From NCBI GenBank assembly GCA_943788045.1, contig CALSOT010000002.1:62001-126000 (forward strand): 64,000 nucleotides of DNA, written 5' to 3'. The notes under the pieces are model-generated. The model saw only the letters and a program-made list of their open reading frames with translations. It was not told the DNA's origin and ran no database searches. Source of the DNA: an uncultured Polaribacter sp. GTDB taxonomy: Bacteria > Bacteroidota > Bacteroidia > Flavobacteriales > Flavobacteriaceae. Position 1 is the stretch's first letter, and each line of letters starts with the position of its first letter. Positions 37,971-46,488 of the stretch are shown here, piece by piece. Made by a program: the position numbers and the translations under genes.

Positions 37971-38495
37971 TTATTTATGCGATAATTTTATTTCTTGTAT
38001 TGTTTTGTCTGAGTTGATGTAATCTAAAATGACTTTGCTTCTTAAAATTTCAATATCATCATTGAAATATATTGCCCATCTATCTTCTTTTAACAAGTGC
38101 GTTATCTGTTTTATTCTTCTTTGTGCTTCAGAATAATGAAATAAATAATTTGTGGAATTCTTTTTTTGAGGTTGAATTTTTGCAGTTTTTTCTTTAAAAT
38201 TGACTTCAATAAAAAATATTCTTTCTGTTGAATTAATAGGATAGAAGTCTGCCCATTTTGCAAAACCAATAATAACTTCTTGATTCTTATAATTCTCGTT
38301 AGCGATGATTTTCCATCTACAGTTTGCCACTCTTCCCCAATGATTCGATTTTCTATATACACCTTCTTTTATGTAAAAATACATGCTTTCAGATTTACTT
38401 TTGTAGTTTATATCTTTCGGAAATTCAAAATTATCTACTTGCTGAAACTCACAAAAAGTATGTTTAAAAAAGTTGGTTTTACTATAAGTTTTCAA
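37971..38495 (-). CDS. conserved protein of unknown function
   Basis: A 174-residue cytoplasmic protein without signal peptide or membrane helix. A GVYRKSNHWGRVANCRWKI core with several Trp and aromatic residues, and FAKWADFYPIN, are its most distinctive parts; the C-terminal third is helical. I do not recognise the family. It sits between the TonB receptor region and the dnaK terminator and is transcribed alone. Confidence 0.7.
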   Translation of the reverse strand: MKTYSKTNFFKHTFCEFQQVDNFEFPKDINYKSKSESMYFYIKEGVYRKSNHWGRVANCRWKIIANENYKNQEVIIGFAKWADFYPINSTERIFFIEVNFKEKTAKIQPQKKNSTNYLFHYSEAQRRIKQITHLLKEDRWAIYFNDDIEILRSKVILDYINSDKTIQEIKLSHK

Positions 38496-38573
38496 AATTG
38501 AATTTTAAAGTGTTTGACGAAAGTAATGAAGCAAACCTAATTATCATAATTAGGCAGTATTCTTATGGTAACA

Positions 38574-38605
38574 AAAAACGCAATCAAATGAATGATTGCG
38601 TTTTT
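38574..38605 (-). terminator. terminator of dnaK
   Basis: AAAAACGCAATCA / TGATTGCGTTTTT, a perfect 13-bp stem, with T on the minus strand. Confidence 0.9.
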
Positions 38606-38677
38606 GATATATGTAGAAAAATAATTTTTCTTTTTAACAAGTTCTCAAATTAACTTTGAGATAAGCGACTTCTCTGC

Positions 38678-40579
38678 TTATTTAACTTCTTCGAAATCTA
38701 CATCTTCAACATTGTCTCCCTGAGCATCAGCTCCTTCTGGTTGACCTTGTTGTGCACCAGCATCAGCTCCTTCAGCGCCACCTTGTGCAGCCATTTCTTC
38801 AGATGCAGCTTGCCAAGATTCGTTAATTTTTGCTAAAGCACTATCAATAGATGCTAAATCTTTAGATTCATGTGCAGCTTTTAATTCAACTAAAGCAGCT
38901 TCAATTGGTGCTTTTTTATCATCAGATAATTTATCACCAAATTCTTTTAATTGCTTTTCTGTTTGAAAAATCATAGAATCTGCTTGGTTGATTTTTTCTG
39001 CAGTTTCTTTTGCAGTTTTATCAGCATCAGCATTTTCTTCTGCTTCTTGTTTCATTTTAGCGATTTCATCTTCAGATAATCCAGAAGAAGCTTCAATTCT
39101 AATTTCGTGAGATTTGTTTGTTCCTTTGTCTAAAGCAGAAACTTTAATAATACCATTAGCATCAATGTCAAAAGTAACTTCAACTTGAGGTACACCTCTT
39201 TGTGCTGGTGGTAAACCATCTAAATGGAAACGTCCAATTGTATTATTATCTGCAGCCATAGCTCTTTCACCTTGTAATACGTGAATTTCTACTGATGGTT
39301 GATTGTCTACTGCTGTAGAGAATACTTGAGATTTTTTTGTTGGAATAGTTGTGTTTGCATCAATTAATTTTGTGAAAACATTACCCATTGTTTCAATACC
39401 TAAAGATAAAGGTGTAACGTCTAATAACAATACATCTTTAACGTCTCCAGATAAAACTCCACCTTGAATTGCAGCACCTAAAGCAACAACCTCATCAGGG
39501 TTTACACCTTTACTTGGTGCTTTTCCAAAGAATTTTTCAACAGCTTCCTGTACAGCAGGTATTCTTGTAGAACCACCAACTAAAACAATCTCATCTATTT
39601 CATCTAAAGATAAATCAGCATTTTTTAATGCAGTTTGACAAGGAGCAATAGTTCTTTTGATTAAATCGTCTATTAATTGCTCAAATTTAGCTCTAGTTAA
39701 AGTTCTTACCAAGTGTTTTGGTCCGCTAGCAGTAGCAGTAACATAAGGTAAGTTAATTTCTGTTGAAGCAGAAGAAGATAATTCAATCTTCGCTTTTTCT
39801 GCAGCTTCTTTTAAACGTTGTAAAGACATTGGATCTTTACGTAAATCGATTCCTTCGTCAGATTTAAATTCTTCAGCTAACCAGTTAATGATTTTTTCAT
39901 CAACATCATCACCACCTAAATGCGTATCTCCATCAGTAGCTAATACTTCAAAAACACCATCTCCTAATTCTAAGATAGAAACATCATGTGTTCCACCACC
40001 AAAATCAAAAACAACAATTTTTTTATCGTCATTAGATTTATCTAATCCGTAAGCTAATGCAGCAGCAGTAGGCTCGTTTATAATTCTTTTTACAGCTAAA
40101 CCTGCAATTTCACCAGCTTCTTTAGTTGCTTGTCTTTGTGCATCATTAAAGTATGCAGGTACAGTAATAACTGCTTCAGTAACGTCAGTTCCTAAATAAT
40201 CTTCAGCAGTTTTTTTCATTTTCTGTAAAACCATTGCAGAAATCTCTTGTGGCGTATATAAACGACCATCAATATCTACTCTAGGTGTATCATTATCTCC
40301 TTTTACTACTTTGTAAGGAACTCTTGTAACTTCTTTTGAAGACTCAGAAAATTTGTTCCCCATAAAACGTTTAATAGAATAAACGGTTTTTGTTGGATTT
40401 GTTACAGCTTGTCTTTTTGCTGGATCACCAATTTTACGTTCTCCTTCCTCAACAAAGGCAACGATAGATGGTGTAGTTCTTTTTCCTTCTGCGTTAGGAA
40501 TTACAACTGGCTCATTTCCTTCCATTACAGAAACACAAGAGTTCGTTGTACCTAAATCGATTCCAATTATTTTACTCAT
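38678..40579 (-). CDS. dnaK: molecular chaperone DnaK (Hsp70)
   Basis: A 633-residue Hsp70. Phosphate 1 motif [11 protein letters not shown], the [13 protein letters not shown] phosphate 2 motif, the adenosine motif [13 protein letters not shown], linker [15 protein letters not shown], substrate domain and helical lid, and a Gly/Gln/Asp-rich tail ending DVDFEEVK are all present. It folds nascent and stressed proteins with DnaJ and GrpE, which are not next to it, so dnaK is monocistronic here as in many Bacteroidetes. The upstream region contains TGACA repeats but no CIRCE. Confidence 0.98.
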   Translation of the reverse strand: MSKIIGIDLGTTNSCVSVMEGNEPVVIPNAEGKRTTPSIVAFVEEGERKIGDPAKRQAVTNPTKTVYSIKRFMGNKFSESSKEVTRVPYKVVKGDNDTPRVDIDGRLYTPQEISAMVLQKMKKTAEDYLGTDVTEAVITVPAYFNDAQRQATKEAGEIAGLAVKRIINEPTAAALAYGLDKSNDDKKIVVFDFGGGTHDVSILELGDGVFEVLATDGDTHLGGDDVDEKIINWLAEEFKSDEGIDLRKDPMSLQRLKEAAEKAKIELSSSASTEINLPYVTATASGPKHLVRTLTRAKFEQLIDDLIKRTIAPCQTALKNADLSLDEIDEIVLVGGSTRIPAVQEAVEKFFGKAPSKGVNPDEVVALGAAIQGGVLSGDVKDVLLLDVTPLSLGIETMGNVFTKLIDANTTIPTKKSQVFSTAVDNQPSVEIHVLQGERAMAADNNTIGRFHLDGLPPAQRGVPQVEVTFDIDANGIIKVSALDKGTNKSHEIRIEASSGLSEDEIAKMKQEAEENADADKTAKETAEKINQADSMIFQTEKQLKEFGDKLSDDKKAPIEAALVELKAAHESKDLASIDSALAKINESWQAASEEMAAQGGAEGADAGAQQGQPEGADAQGDNVEDVDFEEVK

Positions 40580-40650
40580 AATATTTATTTAAATATATTT
40601 TAATTCAATTTTACAAGAACTATTAGTCAAACTGTGTGCCAACTATTTTT

Positions 40651-40708
40651 TGACTATAAAATGTCAGTTTTCTAAAAAAATAATTTAAATTATTGTGACA
40701 TTCTGACA
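40651..40708 (-). promoter_or_regulatory. possible heat-shock control region of dnaK
   Basis: TGAC-N8-GTCA at 40651-40666 and two TGACA copies eight bases apart at 40696-40708 lie 72-130 bp before dnaK. Symmetry suggests protein binding. No CIRCE element is present. The role is inferred. Confidence 0.35.
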
Positions 40709-40817
40709 TAAATTCAATGTAAAGTATTGCTTAAAGTGGAGCAGAAATAATTAATCTTCTTGTATTTAGTTGGTTAGGTTAGAATAAAACTTACTCAAAC
40801 ATAATAACTCTAGTTAG

Positions 40818-40925
40818 AAAAGATATTTTGGAACCGTGCTTGGTTCTGAACCAAAAGTATTCTTAAAACTAAAGAATAGTATAGTGATAAATGGAAGAGG
40901 TGTTTATGATGTAACAAGAATATAG
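40818..40925 (+). pseudogene. possible gene remnant upstream of sdaA
   Basis: An uninterrupted 35-codon frame without start codon reads RYFGTVLGSEPKVFLKLKNS and ends INGRGVYDVTRI-stop. It looks like the C-terminus of a lost protein rather than noncoding AT-rich DNA. No family could be assigned. Confidence 0.25.
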
Positions 40926-41121
40926 GGTACTATTGTAAAATTTCTCGAAGTTAATACTAAATCTGATAGATTTAATGAGAGCGCTATGGTTTATTTAATG
41001 TAGGCCGTTGAGTTTTATTTTTCTTATTTAAAGTTCATAGATGTTTATATTTTGATAAAAAAACAAGCATATTATCATGAATTTTATACATTTACGTCGT
41101 TAAGAAGTTTAAATATTAAGA

Positions 41122-42546
41122 ATGTCACAATTTATTAGTGTTTTTGATATGTTAAAGATTGGTGTTGGGCCATCTAGTTCACATACTTTAGGTCCTTGGC
41201 GTGCTGCTGAGCAATGGATTCATCAATTAAAAAAAAATCAAAAATTTTGTTTAATTGATACAATCAAAGTGGATTTATATGGTTCTCTTTCTTTAACAGG
41301 AAAAGGGCATGCTACAGATCTTGCTATTCAATTAGGTTTAAGTGGTGCAGATCCAGAATATATTCCCATTGGAGATATTGCAGAAATTATTGATGCGATT
41401 GATAATAATGAAGTGCTTTTTTTTAATAATGAAAAAAATATACCGTTTTATAAATCGTCGATAACATTTAATAGGGAGTTTCTTCCTTTTCATGCAAACG
41501 GAATTAAATTTAGCGGTTTTTTTAATGGTGAAGAAATTTCTAATGAAACCTATTATTCTATTGGAGGTGGGTTTATTGTGCAAGAAAATGATCATTTAGA
41601 AGAGGAAATAGAAATAAATAACAAGAACTTTCCTTTTCCAATAAGTAAAGCGATTGAATTAGAAGAATTTTGTGAAAAAGAAAATTTAGGAATTTCTGAA
41701 ATTGTTTACTTAAATGAATTAGAACTTCATTCTTCTGAATTTATTAATAATGAAGTTCATAGAATTTGGGATACAATGCTAGAGTGCATGTACATTGGAT
41801 GTCACACAAAAGGGAAGCTTCCTGGGGGATTAAATGTAAAAAGACGTGCTTTTGATACGCATCAAAAATTAATTAAAGGCACAAGTTATAATAATCCGAA
41901 AGAATGGATTACGGCCATAAGAAGTACAGAAGTTAAGTTTAGAGAAATATTAAAATGGGTAAGTTGTTTTGCGCTCTCTGTAAATGAAGTAAATGCCGCT
42001 TTGGGAAGAGTTGTTACCGCGCCAACAAATGGAAGTGCAGGAGTAATACCTGCTGTTTTAATGTATTATATGGTAATAGAAAACCATGAAGCTGATTTTA
42101 ATCAAATAAAAAAATTCTTATTAACTGCCGGCGAAATTGGGAGTATTTTTAAAAAAAATGCCACAATATCTGCCGCAATGGGAGGTTGTCAGGCGGAAAT
42201 AGGCGTTTCATCTGCAATGGCAGCAGCGGCTTTAACAGAATTGTTAGGTGGTACAGCGGCACAATGTTTGTCTGCTGCGGAAATTGCTATGGAGCATCAT
42301 TTAGGTTTAACTTGTGATCCTATAAGAGGTTTGGTACAAGTACCTTGTATTGAACGTAATTCTATGGGAGCAATAAAAGCAATTCATGCAGCAGAGATTG
42401 CTTTAGAAACAGATCCTAAAGAATCTTTAGTGCATTTAGATGAGGTAATAGAGACTATGTGGGAAACTGCCAAAGACATGAATAAGAATTACAAAGAAAC
42501 TTCTGAAGGAGGTTTGGCAGTTACTGTGAGAATTGTAAATTGTTAA
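41122..42546 (+). CDS. sdaA: L-serine ammonia-lyase (single-chain, iron-sulfur type)
   Basis: A 474-residue enzyme that turns L-serine into pyruvate and ammonia. N-terminal beta domain with GPSSSHTLGPWRAAE (substrate loop), then the alpha domain with PTNGSAGVIPAVL, and the iron-sulfur cysteines in GGCQAEIG, GLTCDPIRGLVQVPC. LPGGLNVKRRAFD marks the single-chain form. Together with gcvP and the serine fusion gene it gives this window both synthesis and breakdown of serine and glycine. It is monocistronic with a very strong terminator shared with proteorhodopsin. Confidence 0.96.
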   Translation: MSQFISVFDMLKIGVGPSSSHTLGPWRAAEQWIHQLKKNQKFCLIDTIKVDLYGSLSLTGKGHATDLAIQLGLSGADPEYIPIGDIAEIIDAIDNNEVLFFNNEKNIPFYKSSITFNREFLPFHANGIKFSGFFNGEEISNETYYSIGGGFIVQENDHLEEEIEINNKNFPFPISKAIELEEFCEKENLGISEIVYLNELELHSSEFINNEVHRIWDTMLECMYIGCHTKGKLPGGLNVKRRAFDTHQKLIKGTSYNNPKEWITAIRSTEVKFREILKWVSCFALSVNEVNAALGRVVTAPTNGSAGVIPAVLMYYMVIENHEADFNQIKKFLLTAGEIGSIFKKNATISAAMGGCQAEIGVSSAMAAAALTELLGGTAAQCLSAAEIAMEHHLGLTCDPIRGLVQVPCIERNSMGAIKAIHAAEIALETDPKESLVHLDEVIETMWETAKDMNKNYKETSEGGLAVTVRIVNC

Positions 42547-42548
42547 AA

Positions 42549-42586
42549 AAAAAGTTCAAAAGTTTTTTAAAACTTTTGAACTTTTT
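42549..42586. terminator. bidirectional terminator between sdaA and proteorhodopsin
   Basis: AAAAAGTTCAAAAGTTTT and its exact complement make a perfect 18-bp stem with a TT loop, A-tract before and T-tract after, serving both converging genes. Confidence 0.92.
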
Positions 42587-42610
42587 AATATCGCTAACTA
42601 AATAGTGTTA

Positions 42611-43342
42611 TTACTTTTCAGAACTTTGCACGGCTAAATTATAAATAACCAATCCAAATCCTATTTTATTAATAGCATCTCCAATGTTGTAAATAACATC
42701 CATACTTAAGCCACCAAAAATGCTTTCGTACCACCCTGGAGTTCCGGCCATATAACCTAAAGGATAAATTGCCCAACCAACTAGAACAAACCAGCATAAA
42801 GTTTTGTGAGCACTTAAAACAGCTCCACCAGCCTCAACAGCTAATTTCTTCGCATCTCCAAGCCAGATATCATAAACAATTACGAAGTATGCTAAACCAG
42901 ATATTAGACCCCATAACCAGGCACTATCTCGATAAATTACTTCTCCCATATATCCTGTTATCAGCATCACGACTGATAAGAAGATCAATCTCCACATTAA
43001 AGATTTTTTTGCTCCCGCAACTTTTAAGATTAAATAGAACTCAACACACATTAGTGGAACAGTTAAAATCCAATCTACATACCTGAAGAAGGTTGGAGAT
43101 TCTCCGTTAGAAGCCCAATAGTCTCTCATGTACCAATAATGCACTGCGGCGATAAAGGTAATTAAACCAGAAACCAAAAGAGAAGTTCTCCATTTTTTAT
43201 CAAAACTATTCATTGATAAAAAGAAAAATACTGCAGCAGCCATCATGGCCATACAGCCAACAAAAAATGTAAACCCAACATAATCGCTTGGATCCATTTT
43301 TGCAACTGAAAGAAAATTAATAGATAAATTCATGATTTTCAT
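42611..43342 (-). CDS. proteorhodopsin, green-type proton pump
   Basis: A 243-residue seven-helix light-driven pump. In helix C, YVDWILTVPLMCVEF contains the Asp (proton acceptor), Thr and Glu (donor) of the DTE proton-pump signature, and Met at the spectral tuning site, as in green-absorbing flavobacterial forms. The acceptor-partner His is in AAVHYWYM and the retinal Schiff-base Lys in DAINKIGFGLVIYN. Two ATG codons nine bases apart are possible (43342 and 43333). It is divergent from blh, which makes its retinal. A TATATTTG box lies ~60 bp upstream with a palindrome between box and ATG. Confidence 0.97.
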   Translation of the reverse strand: MKIMNLSINFLSVAKMDPSDYVGFTFFVGCMAMMAAAVFFFLSMNSFDKKWRTSLLVSGLITFIAAVHYWYMRDYWASNGESPTFFRYVDWILTVPLMCVEFYLILKVAGAKKSLMWRLIFLSVVMLITGYMGEVIYRDSAWLWGLISGLAYFVIVYDIWLGDAKKLAVEAGGAVLSAHKTLCWFVLVGWAIYPLGYMAGTPGWYESIFGGLSMDVIYNIGDAINKIGFGLVIYNLAVQSSEK

Positions 43343-43376
43343 TAAAAATTAAGTTATTAAATTGATTATTTCTCTC

Positions 43377-43394
43377 ATGCTTTAAATAAAGCAT
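43377..43394. promoter_or_regulatory. 18-bp palindrome at the proteorhodopsin transcription start
   Basis: ATGCTTTA-AA-TAAAGCAT, a perfect 8-bp inverted repeat directly downstream of the proteorhodopsin -7 box and within the 90-bp divergent region. Likely an operator or an RNA stem in the leader. Confidence 0.5.
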
Positions 43395-43399
43395 TCAAC

Positions 43400-43407
43400 C
43401 AAATATA
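43400..43407 (-). promoter_or_regulatory. -7 box of proteorhodopsin
   Basis: TATATTTG on the minus strand, 58 bp before ATG 43342. Confidence 0.6.
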
Positions 43408-43420
43408 ATAATAATATTGT

Positions 43421-43428
43421 TAACTTTG
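43421..43428 (+). promoter_or_regulatory. -7 box of blh, leaderless transcript likely
   Basis: TAACTTTG ends five bases before the blh ATG, so the transcript should start at or next to the start codon. Confidence 0.5.
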
Positions 43429-43432
43429 TAAT

Positions 43433-44317
43433 ATGAGAGACACTTTTTATAGTAATTATCAAAATTTCATGTTGTTTATTACGTTTTTCTTATTTTGGAT
43501 AAGCATTCAATTTGGAGAAGTGGTTGAGGATTTTTTAGCCTACATACTAGTGATTTCACTAGGTATTTTGCATGGAGCTAATGATTTGTTGATCCTATCT
43601 ATAAAGGAAAAAACGGATAAGACGTTTATAAAAAACCTTTTTATTTATATCGGTTTAATTATACTGTGTTTAGTTATCTATATATTTAGTTCTTTTACAG
43701 CTATTCTATTTTTTGTTTTATTAAGTTCTTATCATTTCGGAGAAGAACACCTAAGCAAGAAAATAAATGTAAACGGATTATTTAATTCTTTTTATTTTTT
43801 AGCCTACGGGGTATTTATTTTTTCTTTAATATTTTATCAATCTGCTGCTGATGTGGATGCAATTATGACAGAACTAACAGGTTTAACTTTTACTGAGTTT
43901 CAAATAAAAATGGCCTTATTAATAAGTGGTATTTTTTTATGTATTGGAAGTATGTATCTTGTTTTAACCAAAAAAATCAAGGTACAACTATTCATTAAAG
44001 AAATATTTTATTTACTTCTACTTTATTTAGTCTTTCAAAATTCGTCTCTAGTATTAGGGTTTGCCATTTATTTTATTTTTTGGCACTCCATACCTTCTAT
44101 TATTCATCAAGTAGTGTTTATTTCCGGAAATTTAAATGAAAAAACTATTTTCTATTATGTTAAAAAAGCCCTCATTTATTGGGTAATTAGCGTTGTTGGA
44201 CTATTCGTTTTATACCAATTAGTTCCACAGACAGAGCTTTTTGCTACCGTAGTTTTTGCAATTTTATTTGCAGTAACTGCTCCACACACTTGGGTGATGC
44301 ATAAAATGAAAAATTAA
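43433..44317 (+). CDS. blh: beta-carotene 15,15'-dioxygenase (Brp/Blh family)
   Basis: A 294-residue membrane enzyme with about eight helices that splits beta-carotene into two retinal molecules. Conserved His residues of the family are seen in LGILHGANDLL, SYHFGEEHL, FWHSIPSIIHQ and PHTWVMH. It is divergent from proteorhodopsin, the usual arrangement in flavobacteria; carotenoid genes (crt) are elsewhere. The 3' end overlaps the convergent yaaA by four bases. Confidence 0.95.
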   Translation: MRDTFYSNYQNFMLFITFFLFWISIQFGEVVEDFLAYILVISLGILHGANDLLILSIKEKTDKTFIKNLFIYIGLIILCLVIYIFSSFTAILFFVLLSSYHFGEEHLSKKINVNGLFNSFYFLAYGVFIFSLIFYQSAADVDAIMTELTGLTFTEFQIKMALLISGIFLCIGSMYLVLTKKIKVQLFIKEIFYLLLLYLVFQNSSLVLGFAIYFIFWHSIPSIIHQVVFISGNLNEKTIFYYVKKALIYWVISVVGLFVLYQLVPQTELFATVVFAILFAVTAPHTWVMHKMKN

Positions 44318-45072
44318 CGAGTAAAAACCAAATCATTTCCTGAAGACAGTTCCTCAGAAAAACGATATTTATCAACATTAAAACCCTTTAATCCTTCTAT
44401 TGTTTTTACATTGTTGTCTATAATATAGCGCACCATTAAGCCACGTGCTTTTTTAGCGTATGTCATTACAATTTTATATTCTCCGTTTTTAAAATCTTTA
44501 AAAACGGGTGTAATCATGGGTACTTTTAAAACCTTTTTAGGAAGTACTTTAAAGTATTCAGAACTTGCCAAATTAACAAGTAGTTCATCCTCTTCTAATT
44601 CGCTATTTAGAGATTGTGCAACCTTGTCATCCCAAAATTTATAAAGATTTTCTGTATGCCCAATTTTTAATCTTGTTCCCATTTCTAAACGATAAGGTTG
44701 TATGAGATCTAAAGGTTTTAAGATGCCATATAAACCTGACAAAATTCTGAGGTTATTTTGCAATAAAGGTATTTTTTCTTGGTCAATAGAATTTACATCA
44801 ATTCCCTGAAATACGGCGCCTGTAAAAGAATAAATAGCTTGTTTTGCATTTTGGGGAGTAAACGGAGTTTTCCAATTTTGATTTCTATCATAATTTAAAG
44901 CGGACAAATCATCAGAGATTTTCATCAACTCAGATAATTTTTTCTTCGAAAGCGTTTTTAGTTTTTTATTTAATTTTTCTGAATGTTCTAAGAAACGAGG
45001 TTCCGTATGCAAACTTGTTGGTACTTTGCTTTCGAAATCTAAAGATTTTGCTGGTGAGATGATGATTTTCAT
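44314..45072 (-). CDS. yaaA: peroxide stress protein YaaA (DUF328)
   Basis: A 252-residue cytoplasmic protein. MKIIISPAKSLDFES, LNYDRNQNW, AIYSFTGAVFQGID and the LRILSGLYGILKPLDLIQPYRLEMG block match YaaA. In E. coli it limits free iron and protects DNA under peroxide stress. The ORF track start at 45105 is too early; ATG 45072 gives the usual start. Convergent four-base overlap with blh. Confidence 0.95.
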   Translation of the reverse strand: MKIIISPAKSLDFESKVPTSLHTEPRFLEHSEKLNKKLKTLSKKKLSELMKISDDLSALNYDRNQNWKTPFTPQNAKQAIYSFTGAVFQGIDVNSIDQEKIPLLQNNLRILSGLYGILKPLDLIQPYRLEMGTRLKIGHTENLYKFWDDKVAQSLNSELEEDELLVNLASSEYFKVLPKKVLKVPMITPVFKDFKNGEYKIVMTYAKKARGLMVRYIIDNNVKTIEGLKGFNVDKYRFSEELSSGNDLVFTR

Positions 45073-45250
45073 AAGATGAATTTGAAAAATTAAAGACCGA
45101 ATCAAGTTCAGTATCTATGATTGACAATTGTAAAGTATAAATGTACAAATCCTGGTAAAAGATTTCAAATAAATAAACGAGTTAATTTTGATAAAACTAT
45201 TTAAAAAATTGATTGAGAATTCTATTTTGATTTTTTTTCTAAAGATTATT

Positions 45251-45275
45251 CAAACTATTTCAATTATCTTAGGTC
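45251..45275 (+). promoter_or_regulatory. ECF-type promoter 1, upstream of the sigma gene
   Basis: CAAACTATTT-N10-AGGTC. The AAC and GTC cores are 17-18 bp apart, as in ECF promoters, 25 bp before the sigma start. Two matching copies lie at 45844 and 46424. Confidence 0.7.
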
Positions 45276-45300
45276 AAAAGAACAGAAATTAACAAAAAAC

Positions 45301-45840
45301 TTGAGTAAAGACGCAGAACTTGTAAAAAAGTTAAAGGATCCTACACAAAAAGAAAAAGCTTTTAGTGAGCTGCTAGACGTCTATCAAGAAAGGTTGTATT
45401 GGCATATTAGAAAGATTGTAACTACGCATGAAAATGCGGATGATGTATTACAAAACACCTTTGTTAGAGTCTATAAGAGCATCTTAAAATTTGAAGAAAA
45501 AAGTAGTTTACACACTTGGATGTATCGGATAGCATACAATGAATCCATTCGATTTTTAGAGAAAAATAATAAAAAAAGTCATCATAATATTGATGAAGTA
45601 CCAGCATCTAATTTACAAGTTTTATTTGAAGATGCTTATTTTAATGGAGATGAAGTTCATAAAAAACTGCATAAAATTATAGCAGGACTTAAAGAAAAGC
45701 AAAAGCGTATTTTTCATATGAAATATTTCGATGATATCAGTTTTCGGCAGATGTCGGAAATTTTAGAAACCTCAGAAAGTACATTAAAATCTACTTATTA
45801 TTCAGTCGTAAAAATTATTGAAAAAAAAATATTTTTATAA
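45301..45840 (+). CDS. ECF RNA polymerase sigma factor
   Basis: A 179-residue sigma-70-family factor of the extracytoplasmic-function type. Region 2 runs from about residue 25 (HIRKIVTTHENADDVLQNTFVRVYKSI), and region 4 is the C-terminal helix-turn-helix (MKYFDDISFRQMSEILETSESTLKSTYY). A TTG at 45301 is the likely start, as no in-frame ATG precedes region 2. It heads a five-gene operon with an anti-sigma-like protein, a repeat lipoprotein, a Spy-like protein and an outer-membrane protein. Repeated promoter copies suggest it drives its own operon. Confidence 0.93.
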   Translation: MSKDAELVKKLKDPTQKEKAFSELLDVYQERLYWHIRKIVTTHENADDVLQNTFVRVYKSILKFEEKSSLHTWMYRIAYNESIRFLEKNNKKSHHNIDEVPASNLQVLFEDAYFNGDEVHKKLHKIIAGLKEKQKRIFHMKYFDDISFRQMSEILETSESTLKSTYYSVVKIIEKKIFL

Positions 45841-45843
45841 ATC

Positions 45844-45868
45844 CAAACTATTTTTAAAAAGTAGGGTC
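45844..45868 (+). promoter_or_regulatory. ECF-type promoter 2, upstream of the anti-sigma gene
   Basis: CAAACTATTT-N10-GGGTC, 12 bp before the ATG of the anti-sigma-like gene; the same spacing as copies 1 and 3. Confidence 0.65.
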
Positions 45869-45880
45869 TAAATATATATT

Positions 45881-46417
45881 ATGAAAAAAGCACCAGAAAA
45901 TACAAACCAAAATAACTTCTTAAAAGGAGGTTTTAAAGATGATATTTCTGAAAATCACAAGGCGTCTCTAGGTATTACTGTACCTGAAGGATACTTCTCG
46001 AAATCTAAAAGATCTATCTTAGATAAGATTAAAGAAGAAGCTGCCTCAGAAGCTCCAAAAGAAATTAAGAAACCATTAGTTTTTTGGATGCGACCTCAAT
46101 TTAAATATATGGCAGCCGCATCTTTAGTTTTTATTTTAAGTTTAACATTTTGGTTGCAGAGTGCTAATAACAAGGATGCAGATAAAAGCACTATTGAGTT
46201 TCTATCCTTTTCAGATGATAATCTTATCAATGCACTTATTGTAAATGATGCTGAATTTGAGACATTAGCAGATGCTATTCTAATTAATGAAATTGTCATA
46301 AAAGCCGAACTTTCTGAACAAAGAATGGATGATTTGTTTTTTAATTCTTTGTTTGTAGAAGACTCATTAATAGATAATTATACAGATGATCAGTTTTTAG
46401 AAACGATTATTTTATAA
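45881..46417 (+). CDS. anti-sigma-factor-like single-pass membrane protein
   Basis: A 178-residue protein with a cytoplasmic N-terminal part (about 70 residues, including the VPEGYFSKSKRSILDKI segment often seen in flavobacterial ECF operons), one hydrophobic helix at about residues 77-94 (AAASLVFILSLTFWLQ), and an acidic periplasmic tail (DAILINEIVIKAELSEQRMDD). It lies directly after the sigma gene and is the likely anti-sigma factor. No zinc motif (ZAS) is seen, so sequence alone does not prove it. Confidence 0.7.
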   Translation: MKKAPENTNQNNFLKGGFKDDISENHKASLGITVPEGYFSKSKRSILDKIKEEAASEAPKEIKKPLVFWMRPQFKYMAAASLVFILSLTFWLQSANNKDADKSTIEFLSFSDDNLINALIVNDAEFETLADAILINEIVIKAELSEQRMDDLFFNSLFVEDSLIDNYTDDQFLETIIL

Positions 46418-46423
46418 ATTTTT

Positions 46424-46448
46424 CAAACTATTTTAAAAATCATAGTTC
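46424..46448 (+). promoter_or_regulatory. ECF-type promoter 3, upstream of the lipoprotein gene
   Basis: CAAACTATTT-N10-AGTTC, 40 bp before the lipoprotein ATG; third copy of the motif. Confidence 0.65.
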
Positions 46449-46488
46449 TAAGTAATTAGAAACAATTAATAATAAAAAATTTAAAATT

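Larger units (their letters stand above)
40580..41121. other. 542-bp intergenic region upstream of dnaK and sdaA
   Basis: Near dnaK there are TGAC/GTCA elements at 40651-40666 and TGACATTCTGACA at 40696-40708, flanking an AT-rich palindrome AATAATTTAAATTATT at 40679-40694. A palindrome TTGGTTCTGAACCAA lies at 40840-40854 inside a protein-like fragment. The rest shows nothing clear. Confidence 0.5.

Noticed and set aside
40580-40720. CIRCE element for HrcA upstream of dnaK
   Set aside because: No TTAGCACTC-N9-GAGTGCTAA-like sequence is present.
42769-43086. 105-aa plus-strand ORF inside proteorhodopsin
   Set aside because: Shadow of the highly conserved proteorhodopsin frame.
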